Origin: Pseudoalteromonas luteoviolacea
GTDB lineage: Bacteria; Pseudomonadota; Gammaproteobacteria; Enterobacterales; Alteromonadaceae
Assembly: GCF_018100925.1 (NCBI RefSeq)
Contig: NZ_JAGJEH010000014.1
Location: forward strand, 1-64,000
Length of the DNA: 64,000 bases
Direction: 5' to 3'
Shown: positions 26,374 through 36,009 of the stretch, piece by piece
Numbering within the stretch: position 1 is the stretch's first letter
Layout: the number at the start of each line of letters is the position of its first letter
Translations under genes and position numbers: made by a program
Notes under the pieces: model-generated
The model's input: the letters and a program-made list of their open reading frames with translations, nothing else
Databases searched by the model: none
Told to the model about the DNA's origin: nothing

Positions 26374-26643
26374 GTTTCGTTCCTTTGTTTTTCTTACCAC
26401 CCATTTTGCTATGGGCTTGTCACGCAGTTTAGTACTTTGTACGGGAACAAACAATAGACAAAAAAGTACCTGATCTCGGTGGTAAATTGCGGTAAAGGGG
26501 AAAAAAATCCTCTGGATAAACTTTCATCTGTCACATTATTAGGGGATAATACGCGACCTTTAATTGTGGAACGGTATCTTAGGTGCGCAATTTTGCGTGG
26601 ATCGACTAGGATCACTGAAGGCCAACTTCTCTGAGTAACAGTA

Positions 26644-28467
26644 ATGAGCATTGAAAAGTTAAGAAATATTGCGATTATCGCACACGTTGACCATGGTAAA
26701 ACTACCCTAGTCGATAAGCTGCTAGAACAGTCTGGCACGTTAGAGACACGCGGTGGCAACGAAGAGCGTGTAATGGATTCAAATGATATTGAGAAAGAGC
26801 GTGGTATCACAATCTTGGCGAAAAACACCGCCATTGAGTGGAACGACTACCATATCAATATCGTAGACACCCCGGGACACGCCGACTTTGGTGGTGAAGT
26901 AGAACGTGTACTATCAATGGTTGATTCTGTACTTCTACTAGTAGATGCACAAGAAGGCCCTATGCCTCAGACGCGTTTCGTAACGCAAAAAGCATTTGCT
27001 CTTGGCCTTAAGCCTATTGTTGTTATCAACAAAATTGACAAGCCAGGCGCACGTCCTGACTGGGTAATGGATCAGGTCTTTGACCTATTCGATAACCTAG
27101 GTGCAACAGACGAGCAGCTTGACTTCCAAGTTATCTATGCATCAGCAATCAACGGTTGGGCAACGCTTGACTTAGACGAGCCGTCTGACAACATGCAACC
27201 TATGTTTGAAGCGATTGTAGAGCAGGTAGAACAGCCAGACGCAGATCCAGCTGGTGACTTCCAAATGCAGATCTCTCAGCTAGATTACAACTCTTACATC
27301 GGTGTAATCGGTGTTGGTCGTATCAAGCGCGGTACTGTTAAAGTAAACCAGCAGGTAACGATTGTTGGCGCTGATGGTAAAACACGTAATGGCAAAGTTG
27401 GCCAAGTACTTACTTACCTAGGTCTAGACCGTCACGAAGCACAAGAAGCGCAAGCGGGTGATATCATCGCGATCACAGGTCTTGGTGAGCTTAAGATCTC
27501 TGACACAGTATGTGATGTAAATGCAGTTGAAGCACTGCCAGCACTGTCTGTTGATGAGCCTACAGTAACGATGACGTTCTCTGTAAACACTTCTCCGTTC
27601 TCAGGCCAAGAAGGTAAGTTCGTTACTTCACGTAACATCCTTGAGCGTCTGCAAGCTGAGCTTGTACACAACGTAGCTCTACGTGTTGAAGAAACAGACA
27701 ACCCAGATAGTTTCCGTGTATCAGGTCGTGGTGAGCTTCACCTTGGTATCCTAATCGAAAACATGCGTCGTGAAGGCTACGAGTTAGCTGTATCTCGTCC
27801 AGAAGTAATCCTTCGTGAAGTAGACGGCCAATTAGAAGAACCTTACGAAACAGTAACGGTTGACGTTGAAGAAGAGCACCAAGGTTCTATCATGGAGCAA
27901 CTTGGTCTTCGTAAAGCAGAAATGACTGACATGGCACCAGATGGCAAAGGCCGTATTCGTATGGACTTCATGATGCCTTCACGTGGTCTTATCGGTTTCC
28001 AAACTGACTTTATGACGCTGACGTCTGGTTCTGGTCTGATGTATCACACATTTGATCACTACGGACCACACAAAGGCGGTAATATTGGTCAGCGTAAGAA
28101 CGGTGTACTTATCGCAAACGCGGCAGGTAAAGCACTGACTAACGCGCTATTCAATCTACAAGATCGTGGTAAGCTATTCATCGGTCACGGTGTTGAAGTA
28201 TACGAAGGTATGATCATCGGTATTCACGCACGTGATAACGACCTAACAGTTAATGCGCTTAAAGGTAAGCAGCTAACTAACGTTCGTGCATCAGGTACTG
28301 ATGAAGCGCAAAACCTTGTACCACCAATCGTTATGACACTTGAGCAAGCGCTCGAGTTCATCGATGATGACGAGCTGGTAGAAGTAACGCCTGAGAGCAT
28401 CCGTATTCGTAAGAAGCTATTGACTGAAAGTGAGCGTAAGCGCGCTAGCCGTCAAGCAAAAGCTTAA
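26644..28467 (+). CDS. typA: Ribosome-associated GTPase TypA/BipA
   Basis: Translational GTPase of 607 residues needed for ribosome assembly and stress or cold growth. The G domain shows AHVDHGKTT (G1), ERGITI (G2), DTPGH (G3), NKID (G4) and a G5 region, followed by EF-G-like domains II, III and V and the BipA-specific C-terminal domain ending with a basic tail. Codon use is strongly biased, like the ribosomal genes here, suggesting high expression. It is monocistronic with its own terminator and divergent from the two-component pair. Confidence 0.97.
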   Translation: MSIEKLRNIAIIAHVDHGKTTLVDKLLEQSGTLETRGGNEERVMDSNDIEKERGITILAKNTAIEWNDYHINIVDTPGHADFGGEVERVLSMVDSVLLLVDAQEGPMPQTRFVTQKAFALGLKPIVVINKIDKPGARPDWVMDQVFDLFDNLGATDEQLDFQVIYASAINGWATLDLDEPSDNMQPMFEAIVEQVEQPDADPAGDFQMQISQLDYNSYIGVIGVGRIKRGTVKVNQQVTIVGADGKTRNGKVGQVLTYLGLDRHEAQEAQAGDIIAITGLGELKISDTVCDVNAVEALPALSVDEPTVTMTFSVNTSPFSGQEGKFVTSRNILERLQAELVHNVALRVEETDNPDSFRVSGRGELHLGILIENMRREGYELAVSRPEVILREVDGQLEEPYETVTVDVEEEHQGSIMEQLGLRKAEMTDMAPDGKGRIRMDFMMPSRGLIGFQTDFMTLTSGSGLMYHTFDHYGPHKGGNIGQRKNGVLIANAAGKALTNALFNLQDRGKLFIGHGVEVYEGMIIGIHARDNDLTVNALKGKQLTNVRASGTDEAQNLVPPIVMTLEQALEFIDDDELVEVTPESIRIRKKLLTESERKRASRQAKA

Positions 28468-28480
28468 TTGCCAATACGAT

Positions 28481-28511
28481 AAAAAAACGCCGCTCTCTAG
28501 CGGCGTTTTTT
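28481..28511. terminator. Bidirectional terminator between typA and cheW-CZB
   Basis: AAAAAACGCCGCT pairs with AGCGGCGTTTTTT. The A run before and T run after let it serve both convergent genes. Confidence 0.92.
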
Positions 28512-28529
28512 GTTTTTAAGCTATTTGCT

Positions 28530-29378
28530 TTAAAACAGACCGTACTCTTCGGTTTCTTCGGGCGCATAGCCTTGTAGATGCTCTGGCCTAAAAATCGCGC
28601 TTGGATCTAACACCAAACTGTGATTATCCCCTTGTTTTATCAATCCCTTCATCATTTTCTTGGTTTGCGGATCAATATCAAAACCAACATTGGTCATTTC
28701 ATGTAGTGGTTTGATGTCTGACGCTTCACAGTGAATATTGTCTTCCACTCTGTCTACAAGTAAGCCAATATGGGGCTGCTGCCCATTCTCAGTGGTAAAG
28801 ACGATGATTGGTTTGTGGTCGAGTATGATTTGATCCCTTGCTGACTCAAACAACCGAATTAACTTTGTAAAGGTAGTGAGCTTTTCTTTGTCTAACAGGG
28901 CAATTGCTTGTTCCTTTTTACCTTTGCTGCACAGAGATAATATTTCATCTGCTACAGTGTGCAGCCTAGAGTGAGGTTCTTCAAAACGCGCTAGAATGGC
29001 TTTTAAATCTTCATTGTCCGTTTTAAAACTATATAGCCACATGCCAAACTCAGATTGTTTAGGGTCTCTGGCTTTGGTAAATGGAACGTCATTGTGCACA
29101 CTTAGCTCAAGCTCTGCTAGCCATGCTTTTTGGTCTTGCTCTTTTTGTTGTAACAGTTCAACCAAAGATTGGTTGGTTTCATACGAAGACTTGTTATTCA
29201 AGATCAGACCTAAATCAAAAATGGGAGTGGGTGTGCCCATATAGTCTTTGACACCTAAAAAGCTTGGGTTGTCATTTGGCAGTGATGTGAGATTGCCCTC
29301 GTAGCGCTCAGTTAATAGGATATCTAAAATTTTGAGTGATATTGTTTTTTTTCCTACTCGAAAGTTAATCAGGTCCAT
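28530..29378 (-). CDS. CheW-like protein with an inserted CZB domain
   Basis: Chemotaxis-type scaffold of 282 residues. The start at 29378 has GAGG upstream and is preferred to the ATG at 29402. The CheW-like fold is split: the first half is about residues 1-65 and the second about 185-265, with a CZB (chemoreceptor zinc-binding) domain between. CZB landmarks are His95, the DPKQSEFGMW segment (about 105-114) and His136/His140 in PHSRLH. The zinc-ligand Cys usual in DPxxCxFG is Ser109, so zinc binding may be lost or altered. It is the last gene of a run after uvrD, tmcA and a periplasmic binding protein. It may couple a redox or metal cue to the chemotaxis array. Confidence 0.82.
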   Translation of the reverse strand: MDLINFRVGKKTISLKILDILLTERYEGNLTSLPNDNPSFLGVKDYMGTPTPIFDLGLILNNKSSYETNQSLVELLQQKEQDQKAWLAELELSVHNDVPFTKARDPKQSEFGMWLYSFKTDNEDLKAILARFEEPHSRLHTVADEILSLCSKGKKEQAIALLDKEKLTTFTKLIRLFESARDQIILDHKPIIVFTTENGQQPHIGLLVDRVEDNIHCEASDIKPLHEMTNVGFDIDPQTKKMMKGLIKQGDNHSLVLDPSAIFRPEHLQGYAPEETEEYGLF

Positions 29379-29416
29379 GTTCGCCTCAAACAATAGTTGC
29401 ATGAGCTAAGCATAGA

Positions 29417-30526
29417 TCAATATTTCAAATAAGATCTATATACCTGCCTTTGAGGCGTGTTTTTTTGTGGTAATTTGAGTAGGTCTTGCAGCGCTGGGTC
29501 GGTCTTTAACGTGCGTGAAATGGCTGAGCTTATACAATCTGACAATGGAGTTTGCTGGCAGTATTGCAAAGCTGTGGTAAACAGATAAGCGTTTATAAAT
29601 CCTTCGAACGATTGGTAGCTGATGGGCTTTGAATGTGCGGTGGCTTGCGCGCGAAATAGTGTACAGATTTGGCTTTGACAGGTTTGAGGATCAGGCAGTA
29701 CTTCGGTAACCATAATATTGGCAGGTACAGTGATATGCTCGAACAGGGACGCTGAAGAGACGAATGAAACGCTGGTATAGGAGCCTCTAAAGCCCGCTCT
29801 GTAGGCTTGGTTAATGAATGCAGATAACGGTTCATAAGTACCTATCATTGCAATGGCTGTGACCTGGGTGGTTAATATCTGTGTTAGGGCTTTGGCAACA
29901 TCATTGGTATTACGTCTAAAGCGCGCAATCACGACTGGTTCAATCCCTTGGTTCTTGAGCGCTTGGCGATGGCTTTTTTCTAGCGTTAAACCAAATTCAT
30001 CTGCTTGAATAAAAAGGGCTACGTTTTTGTGTCCTAACTCTTCTACAAGATATTTCACTTGATCCTTGGCCTCATCCAAATAGCTCGCCCGAAGTTTGAA
30101 GATCGGAAAACCTGGATTTTGATATAAAAATTCAGCGCCAGTATAAGGCATTAATAACGGCAGTTGGTGCTTTTTTAATATGTCTTTAATTGCATGGGTG
30201 GTGGGCGTGCCCATATTACCAATGAGGGCATCAACGTTTTGGTGTTTTATTAAATAGTGAGTATTATCGACGGCACGACTTGGTTCGTATCCGTCGTCTA
30301 AAACCAGTAATTTAATATGTGGTTGTTCAGGTCGTTTTTTCTGATTTGCATAATTGAAGTAGAGTTCATGGCCTTGTTTAAGCTGTTGGCCAATATGACT
30401 CGCTGGACCGCTCAGAGCGACGCTCATTCCCAGTTTTATGGTTGTTTTAGCGGGGGTCGCGAAACACAGCAATGATTGTAATAGAGCTGCACTAATGAGG
30501 ATCGCTTTTAGAAATAATTTCAGCAT
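29417..30526 (-). CDS. Periplasmic binding protein, Leu/Ile/Val type
   Basis: Exported type I periplasmic binding protein of 369 residues. The signal peptide is about 1-23 (ending LLCFA), followed by IKLGMSVALSGPASHIGQQL, the opening of branched-chain amino-acid or amide-binding proteins, and the linker pattern GNMGTPTTHAI where ligand is usually held. No ABC permease or ATPase genes are near, so it is probably a sensory or orphan binding protein rather than a transporter part. Its start lies 35 bases inside tmcA, and the CheW/CZB gene follows by 38 bases, hinting at a signalling use. The ligand is unknown. Confidence 0.82.
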   Translation of the reverse strand: MLKLFLKAILISAALLQSLLCFATPAKTTIKLGMSVALSGPASHIGQQLKQGHELYFNYANQKKRPEQPHIKLLVLDDGYEPSRAVDNTHYLIKHQNVDALIGNMGTPTTHAIKDILKKHQLPLLMPYTGAEFLYQNPGFPIFKLRASYLDEAKDQVKYLVEELGHKNVALFIQADEFGLTLEKSHRQALKNQGIEPVVIARFRRNTNDVAKALTQILTTQVTAIAMIGTYEPLSAFINQAYRAGFRGSYTSVSFVSSASLFEHITVPANIMVTEVLPDPQTCQSQICTLFRAQATAHSKPISYQSFEGFINAYLFTTALQYCQQTPLSDCISSAISRTLKTDPALQDLLKLPQKNTPQRQVYRSYLKY

Positions 30527-32570
30527 AAACTTCCGATAACAGTGACTGATAGGCCTGTTGCACTTGCTTCTTAGATTGTAACCTTAGTTCTTGAGGTAAT
30601 TCTTTTGGCTGATGTCGCTGTAATAATAGTAGAATTACATATTGTTGGGCAATCTTTGACAAGGAATTTATGATGCTAGGTTGTGTTTTTATGATCTGCT
30701 CTACAAATGGTGCAATTTGTTGCTCATTGGCAAGTTTAGATTTCAGATAGGCGAGTTGTTTGAGCTGCGATTCACTGAGGTCTTTGTTTGGCGCTGAGCA
30801 GAGAAAGCTGCGTACCAGTTGCCAGGGAAGCTGCGCATACAATCCACTGAGCGCAAAATACAACTGTTCCGCAAATGTACTCAACTCTAGTTTTATGTCG
30901 ATTTGACTATCTTTGTGGACCACCAAGACTGCAAATTCTCCACTGGCTTTATCTTGTTTGAAGCCGAGCTTTAACGGCTTAAATCCTAAGTTTTGCCAAA
31001 AATCGAGTAAATTCGCTTGCGCGCCAAAACTACTGCCGAAATAACTGACTTTGTCGGCAAGTTGGTGCATAGAAAAGCGGATCAAGGCACTGCCAATACC
31101 GTACTTTTGGTGGGATGGGGCCACAGCGATACGTGCTATACGCGCCCCTCGATGAGTGCAAAACTCACTGTTCCCCATTAATTGGCTCAGTTGTTGCGCC
31201 ATTAAATGGCCTGCTGGTCGTCGAGTTCCCAGTGCAATATGGGCGGCCAAGTCGCCATCAAGAGCCCCTTCTAAATTTACCAAGCAAACCGCGACAGGGT
31301 GGTTATTTTGAAAAGCAATAAATAAGCGATTACTTGGGCTGTCGAGCAGCTGTCGCAGATCATTAACCGACGTTTGATAGTGGGCCAATACAAGTAATGC
31401 AAAGACTTGCTCAAGGAGTGCCTCATTTTCAATGAGGGCATTGTTGTCGACGCTGAGGTAGCTAATTTTGTCTAGCTGAGGCGAAAGAGCTGCATATTGA
31501 CAGTCGAGAGCCAGCAATTGGCGCATATGTTGCTCCAATGGGTCGCCTTGGGCATAACGTATGGGTTCAGCCAAATGCAGATCTAAATAGCCGGGGTGTT
31601 TAGACTTTAAGTAGTCTTGAAATCGTAGTGTGTAACCGCGGCCATTGCCCTCATAGCCAACTAGGGTACTCGCAAAAATCACTCTAGGGTAGCGCGCCAA
31701 CAATTGCTTTAGGAGCGGCACGGGAATGGCTGCCGCTTCATCAACCAACAAGATATCGATTGCAGGCTGTGTAGCTAATAAAATATCAGGTGGAATATAA
31801 CTCAGCGTACTAACTTGATTTTTATTTATTTCTGGTGGTGTCAATCCAAGCACATTGCAAAAATGGATAAAGCCATTTTGCACTGCACGGCGCTGCTGAG
31901 CACACAAAACGATATTTTTGCCGGCAAACTGTGCTGCTATCAATCCAAGTGCGGCTGACTTGCCTCGACCCCTGTCTGCACTCAATAAGACGGGTGTGTT
32001 TGGATGTTGTTGCAGATGGGTGACTATTTGGCTGACAGCTTGAGATTGTGACGTTAAGTTCAAGGTCTGACACGAGGCACTGTATGTGGTGGGTAATTTG
32101 GGCCCACCTTGTTCACTGAACAGCCAGCATTGCTGCCGCTGCAAATGGTGGGCTAAGCGTGCCAAAAAAGGGCTCTTGTGTGTTTGTTCACCTTCAGAGA
32201 GCCAGCGTGCTAGGGCTGGATCGCACCATGTTGAAAGTGCTGATAATTCTGGTAGCAATAATACGAGTAATCCGCCAGCTTTGACTGTGCCTGTGCAAGC
32301 AGCCAGTTTGTTGGGAATAATACCGCTATAGCCATCATACAGAACAAACTCGAACTCTTGCCCCAGTATTTGGTGCAAGTGTTGTGGCCACAAAGCCTCA
32401 GGCCAACTAGCATCATCGCTGAGTATCAATTGCTCAGCGGATTGAGCAAGCTGCAAAAAGCAACGCACCCCCCAATCCCTGCTTCCACACAACAGTAGTA
32501 ATTGACGATGCCTTGCTATTTTTAACCCTGCCAGTTGGGGTTTTAGACTAAATGGCTTGCAATCTTGCAT
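30492..32570 (-). CDS. tmcA: tRNA(Met) cytidine acetyltransferase
   Basis: Enzyme that makes N4-acetylcytidine at the wobble position of elongator tRNA-Met using acetyl-CoA and ATP (or GTP). The 692 residues give an N-terminal DUF1726-like domain (about 1-170), an RNA-helicase-like ATPase with Walker A SADRGRGKSAALG (about 198-210) and DEAAAIP, a GNAT acetyltransferase segment (RIAVAPSHQKYGIGSALI, near 480) and a C-terminal tRNA-binding tail. Its ATG lies 23 bases inside the end of uvrD, and its end overlaps the binding-protein start by 35 bases, so the genes are coupled. Confidence 0.95.
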   Translation of the reverse strand: MQDCKPFSLKPQLAGLKIARHRQLLLLCGSRDWGVRCFLQLAQSAEQLILSDDASWPEALWPQHLHQILGQEFEFVLYDGYSGIIPNKLAACTGTVKAGGLLVLLLPELSALSTWCDPALARWLSEGEQTHKSPFLARLAHHLQRQQCWLFSEQGGPKLPTTYSASCQTLNLTSQSQAVSQIVTHLQQHPNTPVLLSADRGRGKSAALGLIAAQFAGKNIVLCAQQRRAVQNGFIHFCNVLGLTPPEINKNQVSTLSYIPPDILLATQPAIDILLVDEAAAIPVPLLKQLLARYPRVIFASTLVGYEGNGRGYTLRFQDYLKSKHPGYLDLHLAEPIRYAQGDPLEQHMRQLLALDCQYAALSPQLDKISYLSVDNNALIENEALLEQVFALLVLAHYQTSVNDLRQLLDSPSNRLFIAFQNNHPVAVCLVNLEGALDGDLAAHIALGTRRPAGHLMAQQLSQLMGNSEFCTHRGARIARIAVAPSHQKYGIGSALIRFSMHQLADKVSYFGSSFGAQANLLDFWQNLGFKPLKLGFKQDKASGEFAVLVVHKDSQIDIKLELSTFAEQLYFALSGLYAQLPWQLVRSFLCSAPNKDLSESQLKQLAYLKSKLANEQQIAPFVEQIIKTQPSIINSLSKIAQQYVILLLLQRHQPKELPQELRLQSKKQVQQAYQSLLSEVYAEIISKSDPH

Positions 32571-34713
32571 ACGCTGTTACGAGCCATTTGGTACCGACGT
32601 CATCAAAGTTCACTTGTATACGAGATTGTGCACCAACACCTTCGTAATTGAGTACGTTACCTGCACCAAATTTTGCGTGCAGCACCCGTTGTCCTAGGTT
32701 GAAGTCACTGTCTTCAAATGCGGCATGGCTGACTGATGCGCTGAAGCGATTGGTGCTAGCTGGCCTAGATACTTGGGTTTTAATGCGGATCTCTTCAGTA
32801 CAGTCGTCAGGCAGTTCGCGCAAAAATCGAGAGGGACTATGGTATTTCTCTTGGCCATACAAACGACGGCTTTCGGCATGGCTGATATAGAGCTTTTGCA
32901 TCGCACGTGTCATGCCAACATAACATAGGCGACGCTCTTCCTCTAAGCGGCCTGATTCTTCATGGCTTTGTTGTGAAGGGAACATGCCTTCTTCCACGCC
33001 CACCATAAATACCAGTGGGAACTCTAAGCCCTTGGCAGAGTGAAGCGTCATCATCTGTACCGCATCTTCGTGCTCGTCGGCCTGCCCTTCGCCAGACTCC
33101 AGTGATGTATAGGCCAAGAAACCTTGCAGTGGTGAAGTAAACTCTTCTTCAACTGGTAATTCAAACTGACCACAGGCATTGATCAATTCTTCCAAGTTTT
33201 CCACTCGTGCGCGGCCTTTTTCACCTTTTTCAGCTTGATACATAGCCAATAGCCCAGAGTGCTCTATGGTGGTTTTTGCTTGCTCAGCAAGCGCCAACTC
33301 GACTAAATTTTCATCAAGTTGTTCAATCAATTCAATAAAGCGTGTTACGGCTGTTGCAGCACGCCCTGCTAAATGTTTTTGATCAATAACGGCTTTAGCT
33401 GCGTACCACAGCGGGAGAGATTCATTACGAGCGCAGTCGCGAATATGGCTCAATGTTTTGTCGCCAATCCCACGCGCTGGTGTATTGATAACACGTTCAA
33501 ACGCAGCGTCGTCATTACGATTGCTGATCAGGCGCAAGTATGAAAGGGCATCTTTGATTTCTTGTCGCTCGAAGAAGCGCATGCCGCCATAAATACGATA
33601 TTTGAGCCCTTCTTGGAGAAGTGCCTCTTCCAGTACACGAGATTGGGCATTGTTGCGGTATAAAATGGCACAGTCTGTCAGTGCGTTACCATTTTGCAGC
33701 CAAGACTTAATTTTACCTATGGTGAAGCGTGCTTCGTCTAATTCGTTAAATGCGGCGTAAATTGAGATGGGTTCGCCTTGCGTGCCGTCGGTCCAAAGGC
33801 TCTTACCCATGCGTTCAGAGTTATTTTGAATGAGGGCATTGGACGCTTTCAAAATCGTACCTGTGGAACGGTAGTTTTGCTCAAGGCGTATTGTATCGGC
33901 ATCAAAGTCTTTTAAAAAGCGTTTGATGTTTTCAATTTTTGCGCCACGCCATCCATAAATACTTTGATCATCGTCGCCAACGATCATGATGTTATTGTCG
34001 CCACCGGCAAGCAAACGCAGCCATTGATATTGAATGCTATTTGTATCTTGGAATTCGTCTACCAGCATATGTTTAAAGCGCTGTTGGTAGTGGCGTAGTA
34101 GAGTAGGTTGCTGCTGTAGTAATTCATAGCAACGCAGCAATATCTCCGCAAAATCAACTAAACCCGCTCTATCACAAGCCTCTTGATAGGCAGTATAAAC
34201 ATTGAGCATAAGCTGCTCGCTGGCATCATAGGCTTGGATATCTTTGGGGCGTAAGCCTTCATCTTTTCGCGCGCTGATATACCAGCTCAGCTGCTTTGCT
34301 GGCCACTTTTTCTCATCAATGTTCATGGCCTTGAGCAAGCGTCTGATCATGCGTTGTTGATCGTCGGAGTCCAATATTTGGAATGACTCAGGTAAGTTTG
34401 CTTCGCGGTGATGGGCACGCAGAATACGATGAGACAAGCCGTGGAAAGTACCAATCCACATACCTCCGGCTGGGCTTTGTAGAGTTTCTTCGACACGTGA
34501 GCGCATCTCTTTGGCGGCTTTATTAGTAAAAGTCACGGCAAAAATACTGTAAGGAGAGGCGTGTTCTACCTGCATAAGCCACGCGATTCGGTGCACTAAC
34601 ACCCGAGTTTTTCCGGAGCCAGCACCAGCCAGAATAAGCATATTGCTCAGTGGTGCAGCAACCGCTTCACGCTGCTTGTCATTCAAGCCATCAAGTAATT
34701 CAGATACGTCCAT
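32548..34713 (-). CDS. uvrD: DNA helicase II UvrD
   Basis: 3'-to-5' superfamily 1 helicase for mismatch and nucleotide-excision repair. The start at 34713 (MDVSELLDGLNDKQREA) matches the E. coli N-terminus and gives 721 residues against 720; an upstream ATG at 34743 is rejected. Motifs are Q-motif LNDKQ, Walker A AGAGSGKTR, DEFQDTN (motif II), GDDDQSIYGWRGA (motif III), QNYRST (IV) and VGMTRA (VI), then a C-terminal Tudor-like segment (LGQRVLHAKFGAGNVLNYEG). It heads the overlapping uvrD–tmcA run. Confidence 0.97.
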   Translation of the reverse strand: MDVSELLDGLNDKQREAVAAPLSNMLILAGAGSGKTRVLVHRIAWLMQVEHASPYSIFAVTFTNKAAKEMRSRVEETLQSPAGGMWIGTFHGLSHRILRAHHREANLPESFQILDSDDQQRMIRRLLKAMNIDEKKWPAKQLSWYISARKDEGLRPKDIQAYDASEQLMLNVYTAYQEACDRAGLVDFAEILLRCYELLQQQPTLLRHYQQRFKHMLVDEFQDTNSIQYQWLRLLAGGDNNIMIVGDDDQSIYGWRGAKIENIKRFLKDFDADTIRLEQNYRSTGTILKASNALIQNNSERMGKSLWTDGTQGEPISIYAAFNELDEARFTIGKIKSWLQNGNALTDCAILYRNNAQSRVLEEALLQEGLKYRIYGGMRFFERQEIKDALSYLRLISNRNDDAAFERVINTPARGIGDKTLSHIRDCARNESLPLWYAAKAVIDQKHLAGRAATAVTRFIELIEQLDENLVELALAEQAKTTIEHSGLLAMYQAEKGEKGRARVENLEELINACGQFELPVEEEFTSPLQGFLAYTSLESGEGQADEHEDAVQMMTLHSAKGLEFPLVFMVGVEEGMFPSQQSHEESGRLEEERRLCYVGMTRAMQKLYISHAESRRLYGQEKYHSPSRFLRELPDDCTEEIRIKTQVSRPASTNRFSASVSHAAFEDSDFNLGQRVLHAKFGAGNVLNYEGVGAQSRIQVNFDDVGTKWLVTAYARLQAI

Positions 34714-34864
34714 CTTTGCGCCTAATTCGAAAAGTGAGGGCAAAGTATACCTAGCGTCTTATTTAAAGCCCAGTTTTCAAAGTGTAATTTGACAAGGGTG
34801 TTAGTTAGTTAATTGAAATTAAAAGAGATTTAATTTTTTATTTACTGTCTTTTTATACAGTTTT

Positions 34865-35806
34865 TTAGCCTAAAATCTCTTTTAACCGTTTTTGCATTTC
34901 TTGAACTAATAAATCGGGCTGAAACTTAGACAGAAATGCATTACACCCCACCTTTTCAACCATGGCTTGGTTGAAGCTGCCGCTCAATGAGGTATTCAAT
35001 ATGACATATAGGTCCTTGAGCCGTTCATCATTGCGAATTTCATAGGTGAGCCGATAGCCATCCATCACAGGCATTTCAGCATCTGTGATTACCGCCATGA
35101 GCTCTTTGTTAACATCAATGCCTTCATCAGCCCAGTGCTTGAGCAAGTTTAGGGCTTCTTGTCCGTCGGTTGCGGGAATAATTTCAATACCAATTTGCGC
35201 AAGCGTATCAGATACTTGGCGTCGTGCAGTGGGGGAGTCATCTGCGTGGAGGATTTTACGTCCCTTAAACTCACTCAAAATGGTGTTGTCTAGCACGCCT
35301 TCTGGGATCTCGACATCGTAATCAATGATCTCTGCCAAAACCTTTTCAACATCAATGATTTCGACGATGTGCTCAGCGCCATCTCGCTGAACTTTCGTCA
35401 ATGCTGTCAAGTAGTGATTGCGGCCAACAGATTTCGGGGTTGGCATAATGTCTGACCATGTCGTATTGACGATATGATCTACTTTGCCAACTAAAAAGGC
35501 TTGGACGGTACGATTGTATTCGGTGATAACCAAGTTGCTGTCATCGTCATACTCTGTGGGGGGCATGCAGATGGCTTGGCGCAAATCGATAACCGGGATC
35601 GACTCACCGCGAATATTGGTTACCCCTGCCACTTTGGGGTGTGCATTGGGCATTTTGTTCAGGTGAGGTAGTTTAACAACTTCTTTAACTTTAAAAACGT
35701 TCAATGCAAACAGGTGTCTACTGTGTAAATGAAATAGCAATAATTCAAGCCGGTTTTCACCCACTAACTGTGTGCGTTGATCAACTGAAGCTAACACACC
35801 CGCCAT
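34865..35806 (-). CDS. cheV: Chemotaxis coupling protein CheV
   Basis: Fusion of a CheW domain (about 15-165) with a receiver domain (about 185-313), 313 residues. It couples chemoreceptors to CheA and can take phosphate from it to aid adaptation. The CheW part shows GVTNIRGESIPVIDL; the receiver has HADDSPTARRQ, phospho-acceptor Asp in AVITDAEMPVMDG, and Lys in NAFLSKFQ. It is monocistronic and lies apart from other che genes, as cheV paralogues often do. Divergent from the potassium-channel gene across a 203-base promoter region. Confidence 0.95.
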   Translation of the reverse strand: MAGVLASVDQRTQLVGENRLELLLFHLHSRHLFALNVFKVKEVVKLPHLNKMPNAHPKVAGVTNIRGESIPVIDLRQAICMPPTEYDDDSNLVITEYNRTVQAFLVGKVDHIVNTTWSDIMPTPKSVGRNHYLTALTKVQRDGAEHIVEIIDVEKVLAEIIDYDVEIPEGVLDNTILSEFKGRKILHADDSPTARRQVSDTLAQIGIEIIPATDGQEALNLLKHWADEGIDVNKELMAVITDAEMPVMDGYRLTYEIRNDERLKDLYVILNTSLSGSFNQAMVEKVGCNAFLSKFQPDLLVQEMQKRLKEILG

Positions 35807-36009
35807 ACTTTCACCTCGTCATCTAGCTGCTTTTCAAAGTATACACATATAACTGTTAAAATTACGAGTTCTTTACCACAGTAATGCAAAAATGCAATAT
35901 TTGCTGAAAATTTCTGAATAAATCAACTTTTTCCCTTGAAAGCATTGACTTGTTGCTTGACTGATAGATGATGTCATACAGGGATCAATACACAGTTTTG
36001 GGATAATAA

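Noticed and set aside
26374..26454. N-terminal extension of the sigma-54 response regulator
   Set aside because: The receiver domain starts right at MKSQSLILIVEDN, which has its own ribosome site; the extra 27 residues are charged and unlike a domain.
34714..34743. N-terminal extension of uvrD
   Set aside because: E. coli UvrD begins at the internal MDVS; the extension has no homology I can see.
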